A stretch of 16,339 nucleotides of DNA from positions 1 through 16,339 of the forward strand of contig JAFDJC010000032.1 in the NCBI GenBank assembly GCA_019307665.1, given 5' to 3'. Positions 7,639 through 13,500 of the stretch are shown here, one piece after another. The first letter of the stretch is position 1. Each line of letters starts with the position of its first letter. This DNA is from Deltaproteobacteria bacterium. GTDB lineage: Bacteria > Desulfobacterota > Desulfobacteria > Desulfobacterales > SURF-7. Under the pieces are notes generated by a model. It was not told the DNA's origin. It ran no database searches and worked only from the letters and a program-made list of their open reading frames with translations. The position numbers and the translations under genes are program-made.

Positions 7639-8121
7639 CTACCAGCTTGCCATTATACCTTCACCAATCCGCTTGGCAATTTCATTCTGGTACTGATAAA
7701 ACTGGGTACCCACAACTTCAACCAGATATGACATTACCTGATAACCGATATCGGCATCTTTTTCAAAAAGCTCTATCAGTCTGTTTTTTTCTATCTTAAC
7801 CATTTCACATGTTCTGCTGGAACAATACCCTGAAAGTCTGTATTTATATGGTGGCGCAAAGCATGACCAGCCAAAGGTTTGAGCCGTCGAAATAAAAGAG
7901 ATCGGATTATTTTTTATTTCTGAGTTTTCCGACACGTCAAGGCGCAAATCGACCTGGCCGTTTTTAACAATCCATAGATGTTGAGAGTCATCTCCTTTGG
8001 CAAAAAGACGATCACCGCGATTAAAATTTTCGATATGACTGCAGCCCTGTATTTCTTTAAGCTGCTCATCATTCATATTTTTAAAGACATCGACTTTTTC
8101 AAGAAAATCAAGAATAGTCAT
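7639..8121 (-). CDS. Stand-alone cyclic-nucleotide-binding-type (cupin-fold) protein
   Basis: A 160-aa protein made almost entirely of a cNMP-binding-like beta-roll domain with no DNA-binding helix-turn-helix, so it is not a CRP/FNR-type regulator. The start is the ATG at 8121, preceded by AGGAGG 8 nt upstream; an upstream ATG at 8145 would include the ribosome site in the coding sequence. With this start the protein aligns without offset to the N-terminal domain of the neighbouring fusion protein (MTILDFLEKVDVF against MVGLDFLKKIEVF). The phosphate-binding cassette is atypical: the usual GE is GW (84-85), and the loop reads FAPPYKYRLSGYCSSRTC, with Cys100 and Cys105 spaced C-x4-C. Both cysteines and Cys27 are conserved in the paralogue. 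Ligand unknown; a redox or metal-responsive role is inferred. Confidence 0.8.
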   Translation of the reverse strand: MTILDFLEKVDVFKNMNDEQLKEIQGCSHIENFNRGDRLFAKGDDSQHLWIVKNGQVDLRLDVSENSEIKNNPISFISTAQTFGWSCFAPPYKYRLSGYCSSRTCEMVKIEKNRLIELFEKDADIGYQVMSYLVEVVGTQFYQYQNEIAKRIGEGIMASW

Positions 8122-8160
8122 GGTGAGTACCTCCTTTCTTAACACGAGCTTTACGCGACA

Positions 8161-8907
8161 TCAGTCCTGTTGAACGTAATCAGTCTGAACCTCACCCATA
8201 AGAATGTGTTTATTAAAAACCAGGCGTATTTTTTCATCATTCATATTTTTATAGACAACAGGACGTTCTCCGCTTATTGCAACCGTAATATTGGGTTCGT
8301 TTTGACATGTTCCGATACATCCTGAACTTTCAACCTTTATATCTTTGCGGCCTGAATTATTGATCTCATCCATCAAAACCGACATTACTCCCCTGGCACC
8401 GGCTGCAATGCCGCATGTTCCCATGTGGACAACAATTTTTGTTTTCCTGAAAGGGGCCATCATGGGCGATTGTTCCAAAGATTGGAAACGTGATCCGATG
8501 ATCCGGAGCATATAAGACAGTATAAGATAACCGATTTTTGGATCTTTATCGAAAAGATCTCTAAGCGACAATGTGTCAACTTTCACAACATTGCAGGTCC
8601 TGGATGCGCAATAGGCTGACAAGGTATATTTGTATGGCGGAACAAAACTTGACCACCCGATAATCATCTTTTCTGATATGGTGGAAACAGTATTGCGGTC
8701 AGTGGTTCTGCCTCCTGGCAGCTCGAACTTGAGATCCACACGACCCTCCTTGACAAGCCATAAACAGGACGCCTTTTCTTTTTCCGAGAATAGTTTTTCA
8801 TCCTGGTGAAATTTTTCTTCTGTAGAGCAGGCTTGAATTGATGAAAGCTGATCATCATTAAGACCTCCGAACACCTCGATTTTTTTTAGAAAATCAAGAC
8901 CAACCAT
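8161..8907 (-). CDS. Fusion of a cNMP-binding-type domain with a [2Fe-2S] thioredoxin-like ferredoxin domain
   Basis: A 248-aa, two-domain protein. Residues 1-145 are a cyclic-nucleotide-binding-type beta-roll with the same odd cassette as the downstream paralogue (IIGWSSFVPPYKYTLSAYCASRTC; Cys100 and Cys105). Residues about 155-248 are a [2Fe-2S] thioredoxin-like domain nearly repeating the HndB-like protein encoded just upstream (VHMGTCGIAAGAR; SGC-x3-C; HILMGEVQTDY against HILEGEVQSDF). Cluster-type cysteines are C165, C197 and C201; the fourth family position is not Cys, but His161 lies close by. There is no helix-turn-helix. The ATG at 8907 follows GGAGG. A sensor or adaptor that couples a ligand or thiol switch to an iron-sulfur domain is inferred. 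A 121-bp gap with a possible promoter precedes it. Confidence 0.82.
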   Translation of the reverse strand: MVGLDFLKKIEVFGGLNDDQLSSIQACSTEEKFHQDEKLFSEKEKASCLWLVKEGRVDLKFELPGGRTTDRNTVSTISEKMIIGWSSFVPPYKYTLSAYCASRTCNVVKVDTLSLRDLFDKDPKIGYLILSYMLRIIGSRFQSLEQSPMMAPFRKTKIVVHMGTCGIAAGARGVMSVLMDEINNSGRKDIKVESSGCIGTCQNEPNITVAISGERPVVYKNMNDEKIRLVFNKHILMGEVQTDYVQQD

Positions 8908-8930
8908 TCTATTTCCCTCCTTGTCTTATG

Positions 8931-9032
8931 AACCGGTTTAATTGTCGGTTACAGCGTATTAGGGTGAAGTTTGGAGTTTAGTTAAGTCTCGCAGTTTATA
9001 TCCTATTTGTGGTGATAATGCAAACCGGTTTA
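8931..9032. repeat. Two AACCGGTTTA copies bracketing the 121-bp gap
   Basis: The decamer AACCGGTTTA, whose first eight bases are a perfect palindrome, occurs at 8931-8940 and 9023-9032. One copy touches the possible -35 and overlaps the stop codon of the HndB-like gene; the other sits directly before the ribosome site of the fusion gene. They could be operator sites, or could pair with each other in the transcript. The same palindrome core occurs before uup at 2655-2662. Confidence 0.5.
8995..9023 (-). promoter_or_regulatory. Possible internal promoter before the fusion gene
   Basis: On the minus strand TTGCAT (9018-9023) is followed after exactly 17 nt by TATAAA (8995-9000). The -10 is good and the -35 matches only the TTG. 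It lies in the only sizeable gap of the central gene series and would let the two cNMP-type genes and the genes behind them be expressed apart from the hydrogenase-like genes. AACCGGTTTA abuts its -35. Confidence 0.4.
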
Positions 9033-9398
9033 CATTCTTGCAAGCGCAAAATCAGACTGTACCTCTCCCTCAAGAATGTGCCGCTTAAATACCTGTCGCA
9101 TTTTATTGGCATCCATATCCTTGTAAACAATAGGTTGTTCACCTTCAAGTTCAACCGTAATGTTAGGCTCGCTGCTGCACATACCCATGCATCCTGAAGT
9201 AACGACCCGAATGTCGGAACGATTTGACTGGGCCATCTCCTCCATGAGAATGTTCATCACTTCACGGGCGCCGGCTGCAATACCGCAGGTGCCCATGTGG
9301 ACTGTTACTTTTATTGTGTTTCCACCGTGCCGCAGCGATGTCTCTTTGGCAACCCTTTCTTTAATATTTTTTAGATCTTCAATGTTTATTTTTTTCAT
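9030..9398 (-). CDS. HndB-like [2Fe-2S] thioredoxin-like ferredoxin
   Basis: A 122-aa single-domain protein of the thioredoxin-like [2Fe-2S] family found as the small HndB subunit of NADP-reducing hydrogenases and as the N-terminal domain of NuoF/HydB-type subunits. Visible motifs are VHMGTCGIAAGAREVM (Cys38) and TSGCMGMCSSEPN (Cys70, Cys74), followed by the typical tail VVYKDMD-like segment and HILEGEV. Only three cysteines are present in total; the classical first ligand position holds a non-cysteine, with His34 nearby. Its ATG overlaps the stop of the upstream ATPase gene (ATGA), indicating translational coupling. In hydrogenase operons such proteins shuttle or sense electrons. No NuoF-like partner is in this window, so a signalling role with the neighbouring ATPase is plausible. 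Confidence 0.85.
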   Translation of the reverse strand: MKKINIEDLKNIKERVAKETSLRHGGNTIKVTVHMGTCGIAAGAREVMNILMEEMAQSNRSDIRVVTSGCMGMCSSEPNITVELEGEQPIVYKDMDANKMRQVFKRHILEGEVQSDFALARM

Positions 9399-9961
9399 TT
9401 GGGGCTCCTTTCCAACTCTTGCGGCTCTAAACTTGCCAGAGCTTTTTTTATCGATTTGTCCAAATATTGTATCACAGAGGGATCTGTAATTGGAACATCT
9501 TCCAATTCGTTTTTAATTTCTCGTGTATCCAGCAAAAATTCGTTTTCGTCAATAAAATGCTGGTATACAAAATCAACTTCATGGTTCCCCGCAATCATTG
9601 TGGATAGTGTTGCCGCCATATCTCCTAGAGGCGCCCGGTCGATATGGTTATATTGAAAAGTTGCTCTTATATTCGTTCCAAGGCCGGGGCTCGAATCCAC
9701 CGAAAATGACCCTTCGCAACGTATTGCCGCAGCCTTGAGCAGAGAAAGCCCAAGGCCGACTCTCCGCGTTGTCCTGGTGGAAACAAACGGATCTGTGACA
9801 TTTTCAATTATATCTTCCGGGATTCCCTTGCCGTTGTCTTTAATTAAGATCTCTAAAAAATTTTTTGTTCGGGATTCAACTACCCGAATGTTTATACAGT
9901 TCGCACCTGCGGTAATACCGTTTTCTGCAATATCCATTATGTGGAGTGAAATTTCGCGCAA
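9395..9961 (-). CDS. GHKL ATPase domain protein lacking a phosphoacceptor domain
   Basis: A 188-aa protein with a histidine-kinase-type ATPase domain at residues about 1-108: N-box HIMDIAENGITAGA (Asn14), G1 box DNGKGI (42-47), F-like box TDPFVST and G2 box RVGLGLSLL (67-75). No dimerisation/His-phosphoacceptor domain, sensor or membrane segment precedes it. The C-terminal 80 residues are acidic and helical-looking and have no recognised domain. The start is a TTG at 9961 directly after the PHP stop codon, supported by GGAGG 5 nt upstream inside the PHP gene. Its stop overlaps the HndB-like gene. Such ATPases recur beside HndB/NuoE-type genes in hydrogenase operons of anaerobes; phosphorylation target unknown. 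Confidence 0.85.
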   Translation of the reverse strand: MREISLHIMDIAENGITAGANCINIRVVESRTKNFLEILIKDNGKGIPEDIIENVTDPFVSTRTTRRVGLGLSLLKAAAIRCEGSFSVDSSPGLGTNIRATFQYNHIDRAPLGDMAATLSTMIAGNHEVDFVYQHFIDENEFLLDTREIKNELEDVPITDPSVIQYLDKSIKKALASLEPQELERSPK

Positions 9962-10711
9962 TCAAGCCTCCATCCTGCGGCCTTTTTTTTTCTGTATTGC
10001 CAGCCGGATTTCAGCAAACGCAGGTTCCATGATAAAAAACCGTGTGTTTGCCTTACCTATATCATCCGGGAAATGGGCATCAGAAGAAGCAAAACATGGC
10101 TTATTACCAATATCCGGTATCTTCTCCAGTGCTTCCTCGACTGTTATGTGGCTCGAAATTTCTACACCATCAATTTGGAGGTCTATAGGAATGAATCCCA
10201 GCTGGCTGATAATGCCGAATGTTCGCCTGTCAATATGCGCTGCAATGCTGATTCCGTCCAGTAAATTTATCATGTCTGCTATTTTTCCAAGCCCGAGAGT
10301 TGTGGCACCTATCAGCAGTTTTGGGTTTTCGTAAATAACTTTATCATTTTCATCAGCAACAACTTGATACCCCCATACTTCCGGATTGTTTACACCTTCC
10401 AGATGGCTATAAACATATTCCTGCATGGCAACAGCCTGCTCAAGTCTTTCAAAAATGGACAATATATGGACTTCTTCCCTGGAACATATTTCCATACCCG
10501 GCAATACGCATAAGCCTTTTTTCTTTCCGGCATTTATCACGGCTTCAGCGTTTTCAGCAGAATTATGATCACAGATGGCGATGATATCAATGCCCTTTTT
10601 TCTGCTTTTTTCAACTATTTTAATAGGGCTCATTGCCCAGTCAGCACAGGGAGAAAGACAGGTGTGTATATGCAGATCCGCAGTATACCATTTCAAGTCA
10701 TTGTTTCTCAT
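9962..10711 (-). CDS. PHP-domain metal-dependent phosphoesterase
   Basis: A 249-aa cytoplasmic protein of the polymerase-and-histidinol-phosphatase (PHP) family. The metal-binding signature appears complete: DLHIHT (His14, His16), CDHN (Asp48, His49), PGMEI (Glu74), AAHID (His159) and SSDAH (Asp211, His213). Such proteins hydrolyse phosphate esters or nucleotide phosphodiesters at a multinuclear metal centre; the substrate is unknown. The gene starts 14 bp after the second DRTGG gene, and its last codons contain the ribosome site for the next ATPase gene. Its stable place among ATPases, DRTGG proteins and iron-sulfur proteins suggests a role in a phosphate-based signal; it could remove a phosphate or degrade a nucleotide messenger. 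Only weak Shine-Dalgarno sequence precedes the ATG. Confidence 0.85.
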   Translation of the reverse strand: MRNNDLKWYTADLHIHTCLSPCADWAMSPIKIVEKSRKKGIDIIAICDHNSAENAEAVINAGKKKGLCVLPGMEICSREEVHILSIFERLEQAVAMQEYVYSHLEGVNNPEVWGYQVVADENDKVIYENPKLLIGATTLGLGKIADMINLLDGISIAAHIDRRTFGIISQLGFIPIDLQIDGVEISSHITVEEALEKIPDIGNKPCFASSDAHFPDDIGKANTRFFIMEPAFAEIRLAIQKKKGRRMEA

Positions 10712-10725
10712 CTCAAAAGGTCTTT

Positions 10726-11076
10726 CTATCCTTTTTTACCGGTATCTACGCCTGTTTTTTGAATTAAAACAGCAAGATCAAAAGAAGACTCCGGCCACAT
10801 AAAAATCGGAATATTCTCTTCGTCAGCCTTTTTACATGTATCAGGATCAGGAGATATTCCGCTGGTCATAATAATTGCTGCCATTTCTTTCAAAACCGCA
10901 ACTGCAACAATATTTTGATGGCTCTGGACCGTCAGCCATACACTCCCTTCCGGTGTGTTGGCCATAACTTCGCTCAGTAAATCTCCGCAATATCCTTTTT
11001 TTACTGTACGATCCATTCCTTTTTCTCCGGCTACCGGTTTTAATGCCAGTTTTTCAGCTAAATCACTAACTTTCAC
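10726..11076 (-). CDS. DRTGG-domain protein (second copy)
   Basis: A 116-aa protein consisting of a single DRTGG-like domain, recognisable by GYCGDLLSEVM (28-38), SVWLTVQSHQNIVAVAVL (45-62) and AAIIMTSG (66-73). DRTGG domains occur alone in anaerobes and in phosphotransacetylase- and CBS-containing proteins, where they are thought to be regulatory; no enzyme activity is established. The start is a GTG at 11076 with GGAG 8 nt upstream; no in-frame ATG precedes the domain. It sits 30 bp after the hydrogenase-like gene and is a diverged paralogue of the first gene of the cluster. Both carry an initial short helix (MKVSDLAEKL against MKLTEIINVL). Confidence 0.8.
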   Translation of the reverse strand: MKVSDLAEKLALKPVAGEKGMDRTVKKGYCGDLLSEVMANTPEGSVWLTVQSHQNIVAVAVLKEMAAIIMTSGISPDPDTCKKADEENIPIFMWPESSFDLAVLIQKTGVDTGKKG

Positions 11077-11106
11077 GTATGCAACTCCTTTTATTTTAAA
11101 ATTATT

Positions 11107-12426
11107 TTATAATCCTGCTTTTTGCCTTTCCACTATTTCATAGGCTTTCAATAATACGCAATCGTCGGAGGATGCCTCGCCGGACACTACTTCCTCTGCA
11201 AATGTTCTGCAGTCGGGGACACCGCAGGCAGCACAGTCCCTTCCTTTAATCTTTTTCAGAAGCCTTTCCACTTCCTGCATGGATTCAATTGACAACGGTT
11301 TCTTTGACGTAGCGAATAATTCGGCCAGCTTTTCAAGGTTGATTTCTGAAAAAAAATATCCATTTTCATATCGCTTGAGTATCTTTTTTCTTGTCATGGT
11401 TCTGCCTTTACCTATGAACTTAATCATTCTATGGATTGCGGCTTTGGCCATGTATTTGTCAACAGCTGTTAGAGGCCCTCCCAGGCAGCCTTCCGGACAT
11501 GTCCTGAATTCTATATATTCAACATCTTTCAAAAGGCCAACCTCTATCTTTTCAAGGTAGGATATGGTTTCCTTGAGTCCGGACACAGCCATTGATTTTT
11601 CGATCCGCATACCTGCAATTTCACCGTCCGGCAACCCCCACATTAGAGACCTTCTGTTGGGAGGATAGTACAGATCGTCAGTGCTTAGCTGATCTTTGTC
11701 AGATTCATCTATTTCTTTTATGCACCCAAGCAGCATTGAAAAGATCTCGTTAATTCCGAGTATTTGATCAACACTTTCCGGCTCCTGCACAGATAACGCA
11801 TATGAACTGATATTTCCGGCCGCACATGGCGTAATATGATAAAGGATAGACTGTCTTTCAGAACTTTCGGAAGCGTTAGCGTATTTTTCTTTTATCCTTT
11901 CCGCAGCAAGGGGAATCGACCTTTTTAAGGGAAGTATGTGTTGTAAAAGCCCGGGAAACCTGAAAGCGATCAGACGGATTGTCACCGGGCATAGAGGAGA
12001 AATGACCGGCCAGGGAATTTTTTTTGATTGTCTGTTTCTTTCTACAAATTCCTCAGTTGCCAGTTGCAGCATTTCTATATAGTATGAAGGGTCAACAATG
12101 TGGTGAAAACCCATTTTTCTGAGACCCATCAAAACATCTTCAGGCATTGTATTCAAAAATTGACCATAAAGCACCGGAGAGACTATGGCAATATGTGTTT
12201 TATTTTTGTCGGCAAGTTGAGGTTCAAGTGTATTGGGACTGACAGCCCCTATTCGGCATACACGTATACATTCACCGCACCCTATGCATCTGTCCACCAT
12301 ATAGATATGCTTTTTTCCTTTTATACGGATCGCTTTGGTGGGGCACTCTTTGACACAGGCCGAGCACCTGGTGCATTTTTTCTGATCGAAATTGACAAAA
12401 TCAAGGCTTTGTCTAATTCCGCTCAA
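11107..12426 (-). CDS. Sensory-type [FeFe]-hydrogenase-like iron-sulfur protein
   Basis: A 439-aa protein, domains in order. Two [4Fe-4S] ferredoxin motifs come first (C18, C21, C24, C28 and C47, C50, C53, C57). Next is an [FeFe]-hydrogenase large-subunit-like domain (about 77-335), then a four-cysteine Fe-S domain of the RnfB type (C398, C401, C406, C423). The H-cluster loops are changed: L1 reads SPLCP (Cys146 kept, the proton-transfer cysteine replaced by Leu145), L2 reads TPCAAGN (Cys201 kept, lysine lost), and L3 reads EFRTCPEGCLGG (Cys310 and Cys314 kept, the usual Met is Arg308). The four cubane ligands are thus present, but catalytic residues are not. This matches the non-canonical or sensory hydrogenase groups; unlike HydS there is no PAS or phosphatase domain. 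The start is TTG at 12426 (AAGGAG 7 nt upstream), overlapping the ATPase stop by 4 bp. Confidence 0.85.
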   Translation of the reverse strand: MSGIRQSLDFVNFDQKKCTRCSACVKECPTKAIRIKGKKHIYMVDRCIGCGECIRVCRIGAVSPNTLEPQLADKNKTHIAIVSPVLYGQFLNTMPEDVLMGLRKMGFHHIVDPSYYIEMLQLATEEFVERNRQSKKIPWPVISPLCPVTIRLIAFRFPGLLQHILPLKRSIPLAAERIKEKYANASESSERQSILYHITPCAAGNISSYALSVQEPESVDQILGINEIFSMLLGCIKEIDESDKDQLSTDDLYYPPNRRSLMWGLPDGEIAGMRIEKSMAVSGLKETISYLEKIEVGLLKDVEYIEFRTCPEGCLGGPLTAVDKYMAKAAIHRMIKFIGKGRTMTRKKILKRYENGYFFSEINLEKLAELFATSKKPLSIESMQEVERLLKKIKGRDCAACGVPDCRTFAEEVVSGEASSDDCVLLKAYEIVERQKAGL

Positions 12427-12869
12427 ATCTTATCTCCTTTTTCGTTGGTTAAAGAAAATATCATCCTGACCTTCGTTTCCTTATACTTCTCAGATGTAAT
12501 TTCGATCTGATCAGAATTTTTTTCCATGTTGGGAAGACCCATTCCTGCACCGAAACCCATTTCTCTGTATTCTTTTGCAGCAGTCGAAAAACCTTTTTGC
12601 ATCGCCATATCAATGTCTTCAATTCCCGGTCCGTTATCTGAAATATTAACAATGATTTCGTCGTCTGATATTTCAACAGACAACAGCCCGTCACCTCCAT
12701 GCATTACGGCATTCATCTCTCCTTCATATCCACAGACCGCCACACGGCGGATGATCTGCGGATCGATCCCCATTGATTTCAACAGGTTTTTTACTCCAAT
12801 GGATGCGGTTCCAGCGTGAAGAAAGTCTTTCTTTTTAATCATATAGCTTTTATTAACTACAGGTTTCAT
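12423..12869 (-). CDS. RsbW/SpoIIAB-like GHKL ATPase (anti-sigma-factor-type serine kinase fold)
   Basis: A 148-aa single-domain ATPase. The N-box is YEGEMNAVMHG (Glu49, Asn53), the G1 box DNGPGIED (78-85) and the G2 box GFGAGMGLPN (105-114), as in RsbW/SpoIIAB kinases that phosphorylate a serine on an anti-anti-sigma partner. No STAS-domain partner, sigma factor or PP2C phosphatase gene lies in this window, so a classical partner switch cannot be claimed. The ATG at 12869 has AGGTG 5 nt upstream and begins 3 bp after the first DRTGG gene. The downstream end overlaps the hydrogenase-like gene. It is likely to transmit the state of the hydrogenase-like protein; the target is unknown. Confidence 0.87.
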   Translation of the reverse strand: MKPVVNKSYMIKKKDFLHAGTASIGVKNLLKSMGIDPQIIRRVAVCGYEGEMNAVMHGGDGLLSVEISDDEIIVNISDNGPGIEDIDMAMQKGFSTAAKEYREMGFGAGMGLPNMEKNSDQIEITSEKYKETKVRMIFSLTNEKGDKI

Positions 12870-12872
12870 ATT

Positions 12873-13232
12873 TCACCTGTTACCATCAAGTCCGGTAATT
12901 CCATGAGCGAATAGTCTGCCGCAGGACACAAACATTGAACAGGGCGTGGTGTAAAGAGGAATATTTTCTGATTGTGCCAGCTCAATTACATCCTGAGGCG
13001 GGGTTTTGCCTCTGACAATAACGATAGCACCCACACCTGATATCATGGCAGTTCTTATCACCTGGACATTGGTTAGACCGGTCAGAAGCACACAGCCTTC
13101 GGATAGTCCCGCAAGTATGTCGCTCATAAGATCACTTGAGCCGACTGTGGCTATGTCACTGTTTAACTGGTCGTCGCTGCCTTTAAAAAGCGGAGTTGCA
13201 TCTAATACGTTAATAATTTCAGTTAATTTCAT
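12873..13232 (-). CDS. DRTGG-domain protein, first gene of the cluster
   Basis: A 119-aa protein with one DRTGG-like domain: VGSSDLMSDILA (30-41), CVLLTGLTNVQVIRTA (47-62) and GAIVIVRGKTP (68-78), then a short C-terminal part with two cysteines (TTPCSMFVSC). DRTGG proteins of this size recur beside sensory hydrogenases in anaerobes; the biochemical role is not established. The ATG at 13232 lacks an obvious Shine-Dalgarno sequence. It is about 80 nt downstream of the expected transcription start of the strong promoter at 13321-13349, so this is very probably the first gene of the transcript. Confidence 0.8.
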   Translation of the reverse strand: MKLTEIINVLDATPLFKGSDDQLNSDIATVGSSDLMSDILAGLSEGCVLLTGLTNVQVIRTAMISGVGAIVIVRGKTPPQDVIELAQSENIPLYTTPCSMFVSCGRLFAHGITGLDGNR

Positions 13233-13320
13233 AATAATAAGGCCATTTCAATGTAATGTTAATAAAAAAGGTTCAGGCTTTACTTATAAAGAAAAGCATC
13301 AAATTTGTTTATATTTTAGA

Positions 13321-13349
13321 AGTATAGGCTAAAGGTTTCGCGTTGTCAA
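13321..13349 (-). promoter_or_regulatory. Strong sigma70-type promoter of the hydrogenase-like gene cluster
   Basis: On the minus strand TTGACA (13344-13349) is followed after exactly 17 nt by TATACT (13321-13326). The -35 is perfect and the -10 matches five of six. The expected start near 13314 gives a leader of about 80 nt with no recognised riboswitch. It explains transcription of the - strand genes from 13232 downward. Confidence 0.78.
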
Positions 13350-13371
13350 TCCAGGATATAGGATCCAGGAT
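13349..13371. repeat. Direct repeat ATCCAGGAT beside the -35 box
   Basis: ATCCAGGAT occurs at 13349-13357 and again at 13363-13371, a 14-bp period. The pair begins at the last base of the -35 box and extends upstream of the promoter, a position typical of activator sites. It could equally be a chance duplication. No regulator gene is adjacent. Confidence 0.45.
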
Positions 13372-13500
13372 GTGTAAATTTCATTTTTCAGCCACAATTA
13401 TTTTTTTTATATAAAAAGACACTTGAAAAATGAGTTGCTATCAGTTAAGCAAAAACTGAATCTATGAAGCCATCAAAAAAATATAAGGGAAATTAGAGCT

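Larger units (their letters stand above)
13233..13500. other. Divergent intergenic region
   Basis: These 268 bp separate the - strand cluster from the + strand amidohydrolase. They contain the cluster promoter and the ATCCAGGAT repeat. On the amidohydrolase side there is a short inverted repeat, TCAGTT (13441-13446) with AACTGA (13454-13459), and A+T-rich DNA. TTGAAA at 13423 has no convincing -10 partner, so the amidohydrolase promoter is unresolved. Confidence 0.5.

Noticed and set aside
8122..8145. An upstream ATG giving eight extra residues to the stand-alone cNMP-type protein
   Set aside because: The extension would include the AGGAGG ribosome site in the coding sequence and breaks the offset-free alignment with the paralogue.
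7639..8907. Calling the cNMP-type proteins CRP/FNR regulators
   Set aside because: Neither has a C-terminal helix-turn-helix; one ends after the beta-roll and one continues into a [2Fe-2S] domain.
9735..10334. A 199-codon open frame on the + strand
   Set aside because: It lies wholly opposite the ATPase and PHP genes, which have clear family motifs, and its translation shows no domain and a biased Ser/Ile-rich composition.
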